Assembly (NCBI GenBank): GCA_905250025.1
Contig: CAJNOJ010000074.1
Span: 1-64,000, forward strand
DNA: 64,000 nucleotides
Direction of reading: 5' to 3'
Source of the DNA: Adineta ricciae
Lineage: Eukaryota; Rotifera; Eurotatoria; Adinetida; Adinetidae
This document shows, piece by piece, positions 59,201 to 64,000 of the stretch. The translations under genes were made by a program, and so were the position numbers. Below the pieces are notes generated by a model. The model was given only the letters and a program-made list of their open reading frames with translations, had not been told where the DNA came from and did no database searches. Positions within the stretch are counted from its first letter, which is position 1. Every line of letters begins with the position of its first letter.

Positions 59201-60940
59201 CATTGCTCATCTTTCTTTCCATGCTAGCTTATCTATGATTTTCACTATATTAATTGGATGGACACGAAAAACATCGATGGAAAAGAATATCGATATCCTA
59301 TGTTACCATTGAATGTAAGTGTATCTATCTAAAGGAGAAGTCTGTTTCATTCATTCCAATAGATGATGGTCAAATTTGGTCGTACTAATCACTTGAGTCA
59401 TCCGTTATGCGAAACGTTACTTCGTCAAAAATGGCTTTCATATGGTTTTCCAATCTATATGTTAAACTTGAGTTTCTATCTTCTATTTCTTTCACTTCTC
59501 TCCTATTTCGTCATTACATTTCCTGCGTGTAACCACTATGATACACCGGAGACAGTTCATACGAAACACTTCTGTACGAATTCCATTTTCACATCTTTTC
59601 GTAAAACAGCATCTCTTCCCCAAATCATCAGTATTTGGTACATCGTGTCGTACTGTTTCATGAATTTTATTCTTGAGATTATCCAACTCATTCAAGATGG
59701 TCGAGAATATTTTCATGATATTGAAAATTATGTACAGTGGACATTGTATGTTACGACAAGTATATTCACAATTCCATTCCTATTCGATCAGTCATGGCAC
59801 TTTCAATGGGTAGCTGGTTCGATTAGCATATTCACAGCTTATTTGGCACTCTTATTCTTACTCGGTCGATTCGATATCTATGGAATCTACGTAATTATGT
59901 TTTTAGAAATCATGAAAACATTGTTGCATGTCCTGTCATTGTTTTCAATCCTAATTTTCGGTTTCGCATTAACATTTTGTGTCATAAGACCATTTTCTCA
60001 AGTGAGTTTAGAAAATAATCATCATAGTTTCGCAATTCTTTGTCATTCTAGGATCTCGATCCGTCGAATCCTCAACATCTGTTGATGATCGTCATTAAAA
60101 CAGTAACCATGATGTTAGGCGAACTGGACTTTGAACGATCATATTTCGAAAACACTCACGATCATCATTTCAATATCATCAATTTGATCATTCTCCTTCT
60201 CTTTGCCATTATCATGCCAATTCTTCTCATGAATCTACTCGTTGGCTTAGCCATTGGAGACCTAATGCAAATTCAACAGAATGCGCGATTAAAACGTCTT
60301 GCTACACAAGTTGGTTCATGTCAAGCAATTGATTTTTCTTCTACAGAAGGATTTTCTCATTTCTAGGTTCAGCTTCATACAAATTTGGAAAAGAAATTAC
60401 CGCAGAAATTACTTTGCCGTTGGACTAAAAATGAATTTATTGTCTTTATGAATAAGAGCATCTGTAATCGCGCCTCGAATATGTTTAAACAGGTAAATAT
60501 AAAGAAAAAAAACATTTCCAATCGAAAATCAGACTCTCTGTTGTCAGTGGATTTCAAAACCTTTGAACACAAGTGACGTTCTACAAGCAAACGAGGAGTG
60601 TGGCAATGAGAGTGCATTGTTTATCGAATTTTACAAACAAAAACGAAGGTAATGAAGAGGAAAGATTTGTTTTAACCTCATTAAAATAATTTCCCTGTAT
60701 AGACAAAAGGACATGCAACGCCAACTGGAGAAAATTACTGATCTTGTACGACTAATCGTACAAAAGATGGAAATTCGAACCGAGATCGAAGGTGATGATC
60801 GAACAACTGGTGGTAAACATGAAAATTTCCTCAAAGCGCAAAAAATTCGTCAGACGATCAATGTAGCACGTCGATTCTCTCGCGTACGCTCATCCAACGG
60901 AAGCATTCCACACATATTCGAACAATCCGAAAAAGTCTAA
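56270..60940 (+). CDS. TRPA1: TRPA1-like ankyrin-repeat cation channel
   Basis: A multi-exon gene. A short first exon (MIAHSMFSTAASQ) joins to RMDSNSPNNHHW. An N-terminal array of roughly 13-16 ankyrin repeats follows (for example DGWTPLHHAVRNN, RGKSPLHYAALID, LSTPVHLAASQGS, QGMTPLHKAAMGD, GFYPIHYASREGQ, LGQTPLHLCCQNG, RLGMTPLHLAAGAG). The pre-channel linker is very TRPA1-like: RWKEALDLESRKYQKPLL, IEHLPECVPILFDRC and HPLCETLLRQKWLSYGFP. Six membrane segments are visible, with a pore region MMLGELDFERSYF and S6 IIMPILLMNLLVGLAIGDLM. It ends with a coiled coil (QLEKITDLVRLIVQKMEI) and a basic tail. The family gives calcium-permeable channels gated by heat, cold or electrophiles; the stimulus here cannot be inferred. 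A 229-bp intron lies at 57062-57290. Confidence 0.9.
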
Positions 60941-61480
60941 ATGTTGTTGTCGTACATTTTTGTTATTCAAGAATTTCTTGTCGTCGAAAATAAAACTATC
61001 CTTTAATTTCGTTTGATTAATTATCCCAAATAAGATTTTTCTCGTTTACAGTCATTAGATGAATTAGAAAAGAAAAAGTAGATGCATATCGCAGATAAAC
61101 ATAAATAAATTGATCTTTCATTTGAATGCAAAGACATTAACCTATAATTAGCGTGAATCCATCGTCTTTCTCATTATTGACAAGCATATAACCAACGCGT
61201 CTTACTAGATTGTATAACTCGATCATTTACTTTATTCATTAATTAGATAGAAGAGTAAAAAAAACGACATATCATCATTTATTTNCGATGACAAGCAAAG
61301 TACTATTTTCCTTTTCTCTGTCTGTCTCTCTCTCTCCCGTACCCTTTCTTTTCATATTCAACCAATCATGAAATGTAAAGAATAACTTTATCCATCGTTC
61401 TTTTCATTGGTGTTGTAGATTTCATATATACACTCACATTCAACTTAGAAGAAAACAAATTAACCATTAAGCACAATCCA
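60941..61480. other. intergenic, one ambiguous base
   Basis: No gene seen. There is a single N at 61285 and a CT-rich stretch near 61310-61340. It probably holds the Msx promoter. Confidence 0.5.
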
Positions 61481-62056
61481 ATGGTAACTAAAACGAAGAA
61501 AGATTTCAGTGTTGCGTTTCTTTTACGTGATAAAAATGACTGTGATTTGAATACATATCCAAGCAAGTCATCGATTCCAATGATCAAGAATTCGACAGTG
61601 TCTCCGTCAGATTATTGGCTATCCAGTAGGAATACAGGTTTCTCTTCGAATACAATCAAGAGTTATCTTAATTATCGCTTTGTAGATCAATTCGACACGA
61701 AAATCTGTCCATTGCGTAAACACAAAAATGATAGAAAGCCACGCACGCCGTTCACAACGTCACAACTGATTGCGTTAGAAAAGAAATTTCATGAAAGACA
61801 TTATTTGTCCATATCGGAACGAGCAGAATTTTCAATGTCACTAAATCTAACTGAAACTCAAGTGAAAGTAAGTGTTGATTGTTGAGATTGAACAGGAAAT
61901 GAAAGGTCTACGATTGTTTAGATATGGTTTCAAAATCGTCGAGCGAAAGAAAAGCGTCTATCAGAAGCTGAACTCGAAAAATATCGTTTCATTCAAATCA
62001 AAGATCAATTAGCCAAGCAATTCGACATAACATCAGCATATTTTCCTTTTGCATAA
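61481..62056 (+). CDS. MSX: Msx/msh-type homeobox transcription factor
   Basis: Two exons (61481-61868 and 61921-62056), split at the usual position inside helix 3. The homeodomain is [20 protein letters not shown], then [21 protein letters not shown] joined to [21 protein letters not shown], nearly identical to Msx proteins across its diagnostic positions. Near the N-terminus [12 protein letters not shown] fits the EH1 Groucho-binding motif that Msx proteins carry at the same end. The product is only about 173 residues, shorter than vertebrate MSX1/2. It ends ITSAYFPFA. Msx proteins are mainly transcriptional repressors in neural and muscle patterning. Confidence 0.93.
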
Positions 62057-64000
62057 CAATCCGAATTTTTTGTCTAAACTAGTCTCCCGTTTTTTTGTTT
62101 TATACATTTATATACATATATATATATATATTTCAACGTCTATCGATTGACGATTAAAAGTTCTTATTATACATTCGTCTATAGTCGATTAGTTGTATCG
62201 ATCGGGAATAGCAATTGACTCGTTGTGTCACGTCGCAGCCATTCAATGTTTATGCTGAGATGCATTTAGAAAAAAAAACGATCGTTATTGTATTCGACTA
62301 ATGAGCTAGTTACTATCGTTTGTACTAGAAATTGATACCAGACTCAGCGAAGAAATAGCAATCAACTCGTTGGAAAACTATCACCTTGCAGTTCTTCATC
62401 TATCACACTGACAACAAACGTCTTGTACTTGAGAAGGGGTCGTTTAGATATATCTCTCATTTGATCGATAGATACATTCATGTTAAATACTACTCAAGGT
62501 ATACTATTTGATTTATTTGGTTAATTGTCTCCATCATCCTCTCATTTATCAATGGGTTCCTTCGAAAAACAAACGATGAAGATAACCCCATTAATTTTTC
62601 TCAATTATCAATTTCATGCGTATTGTTGTCACGCATACTCGGTTGAAGAACAACGACGATGAGAGGAGGAAAGTCAATTGAAAAGTTTATTTGCGTGTTT
62701 CAAATGTCAAAACTTCAGCGATTCGAGTGAATAAATTTTCAATAGTCATGCGCATTATCTGTCAGCTACTTTAAAGAAGTCACAAAAAAAAACGAACGAG
62801 AACATTTGCATATGAAATTGGTCTTCCTTCGCTTTTATTAATGAACCACACCGTCATTTTGCTCGATAAAATGTCGACGATATTCGATTGTAATCGAACA
62901 ATGATTATTTAATTGCAAGAATGTGAGAGAAAGCAGGTGAACCATTCCATTTTTGACAATCGCATAGAAAATCTGTTCCAACTCATTGAATCACATGGTA
63001 ATAGAAATATATATATATATATCAAATGAAATTTTGATCAATGAACACACAACAACCGTTCGACACTTGACTGACGACGAGTCTCAATGCATATCATAAT
63101 AGTCATTTAGCTTAATGATATGTGAATGATGTCGAAAAGAATGAAATATTTCTACATGGGAACGGAACGAAAAAGGGAAAGATAATTTTCATCTGGCTTC
63201 TTAATTATTACATTCGAATGGATATGTGTCTGTATTTGTTAAAAGAGACCGGTATTCATGTTTGATATCTAGGGCATCTGGGTGGTAAGCTCTCGATCAA
63301 ACGAGTTACTTCCGTTACAATATTGATCGCTTTTGTATTTCCTGGAGATCAGTTTATGTTACATCATAATGAAATTTCATCGTCAATGAGAGAAGAAATC
63401 TCCATGCATATCATCATTCGTTGCGCTTGTCAAATGTCTCGCAGTGATAGATGCTTTCTTCACCTATCATCTAATTACCCCCTCGAGTCTGCCTATTAGA
63501 GTTAACCTCGTCAAGAAAAAGTAAACTAACATCAAATCAAACGTGAATTTGTCATTTTCCTCGCGCTGAATGTCTTTAGCTCCGAACGAATGTCAGAGGC
63601 GTATACCTGTCGAAATGAAATTATTGGGATTAGTTGCATATACGATTAATGATAGTTTTATATTGATTGATCTCGTCGATGTTTTGCTCTCGAAAAGGGC
63701 TACTTTATCTCTCTATATACGTATAATCATTGAATAAAGATGAACACAATGATATTATATTTTTTCCGAGACACTAAAAAAAGAAGTAATTTCCGTTCTG
63801 AGGATAAGCGTTGATTTCCTCTTTCTCACTCTCATAATTGAAGAGAGAAAAGAGCAAGCGTTTCGGTGCTCTACTCTTTTTTGTCCAATAAAACATTTTC
63901 TTCCAGCTAGTTCAACCTCTCAACCAATCGGATTACTTTTCTCCTTCCTTCTGAATACGATGAGGAGGAGAAGAGGGGAAAAGGAGAGAGAAAGAGAGTA
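62057..64000. other. non-coding region downstream of Msx
   Basis: No ORF with support. Contains short TA runs (about 62116-62131 and 63008-63021) and a purine-rich end. It likely includes the Msx 3' UTR and possibly regulatory DNA for it or for a gene beyond the window. Confidence 0.5.

Noticed and set aside
1..64000. CRISPR arrays, rRNA or tRNA genes, bacterial-type operons
   Set aside because: No direct-repeat/spacer arrays other than the LRR exon array, no recognisable tRNA or rRNA sequence by eye, and genes are intron-bearing and individually spaced. A tRNAscan or Rfam run would settle the RNA question.

Overview
The window reads as a compact animal genome: AT-rich, gene-dense, with short GT-AG introns (mostly 45-60 bp) and metazoan-only families (paired-box and Msx homeobox factors, neuronal syntaxins, TRPA-type channel, TM2D3, CEP97). 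Intron size and an F-box plus single-repeat-per-exon LRR gene suggest a bdelloid rotifer or close relative. That placement is inference. CDS coordinates below are gene spans including introns, unless exons are named.

Layout. 0.6-8.6 kb is a minus-strand block of housekeeping genes: TruA/PUSL1-type pseudouridine synthase, RNase P/MRP subunit POP4, WASHC3, a small coiled-coil protein, importin alpha, and a WBP4-like splicing factor. An unidentified plus-strand gene follows at 9.5-10.6 kb. About 10.6-21.6 kb is accessory. It holds two diverged copies of a dispersed repeat and, between them, an F-box/LRR gene built from 15 exon-intron units of exactly 141 bp. 21.7-38.4 kb holds a CEP97-like centriolar gene with a C-terminal FN3 domain, an NHL-repeat gene, a small unidentified gene, TM2D3, cytosolic malate dehydrogenase, a possible moonraker-like gene, an unidentified gene and IBA57. 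A 4.3 kb non-coding stretch precedes a Pax gene without a homeodomain (42.7-44.6 kb). Next come a secreted trypsin-fold protease, two tandem syntaxin-1-like genes on the minus strand, a TRPA1-like channel (56.3-60.9 kb) and an Msx homeobox gene (61.5-62.1 kb). The last 1.9 kb is non-coding.

The most striking locus is the first syntaxin gene (47.8-51.3 kb). Reading it exon by exon shows two alternative exons of 77 nt, three of 109 nt encoding the Hc helix, and four alternative last exons. Each last exon encodes a complete transmembrane anchor with its own stop. All variants keep the reading frame, so up to 24 isoforms are possible from one gene, while the neighbouring paralogue has single copies throughout. 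The LRR array is the second notable structure: exons and introns have expanded together at an invariant period, with traces of larger block duplications.

Many neighbouring genes share only location. There is no sign of operons. The two syntaxins are a tandem duplicate, and two or three products (CEP97, possible moonraker) are centriolar.
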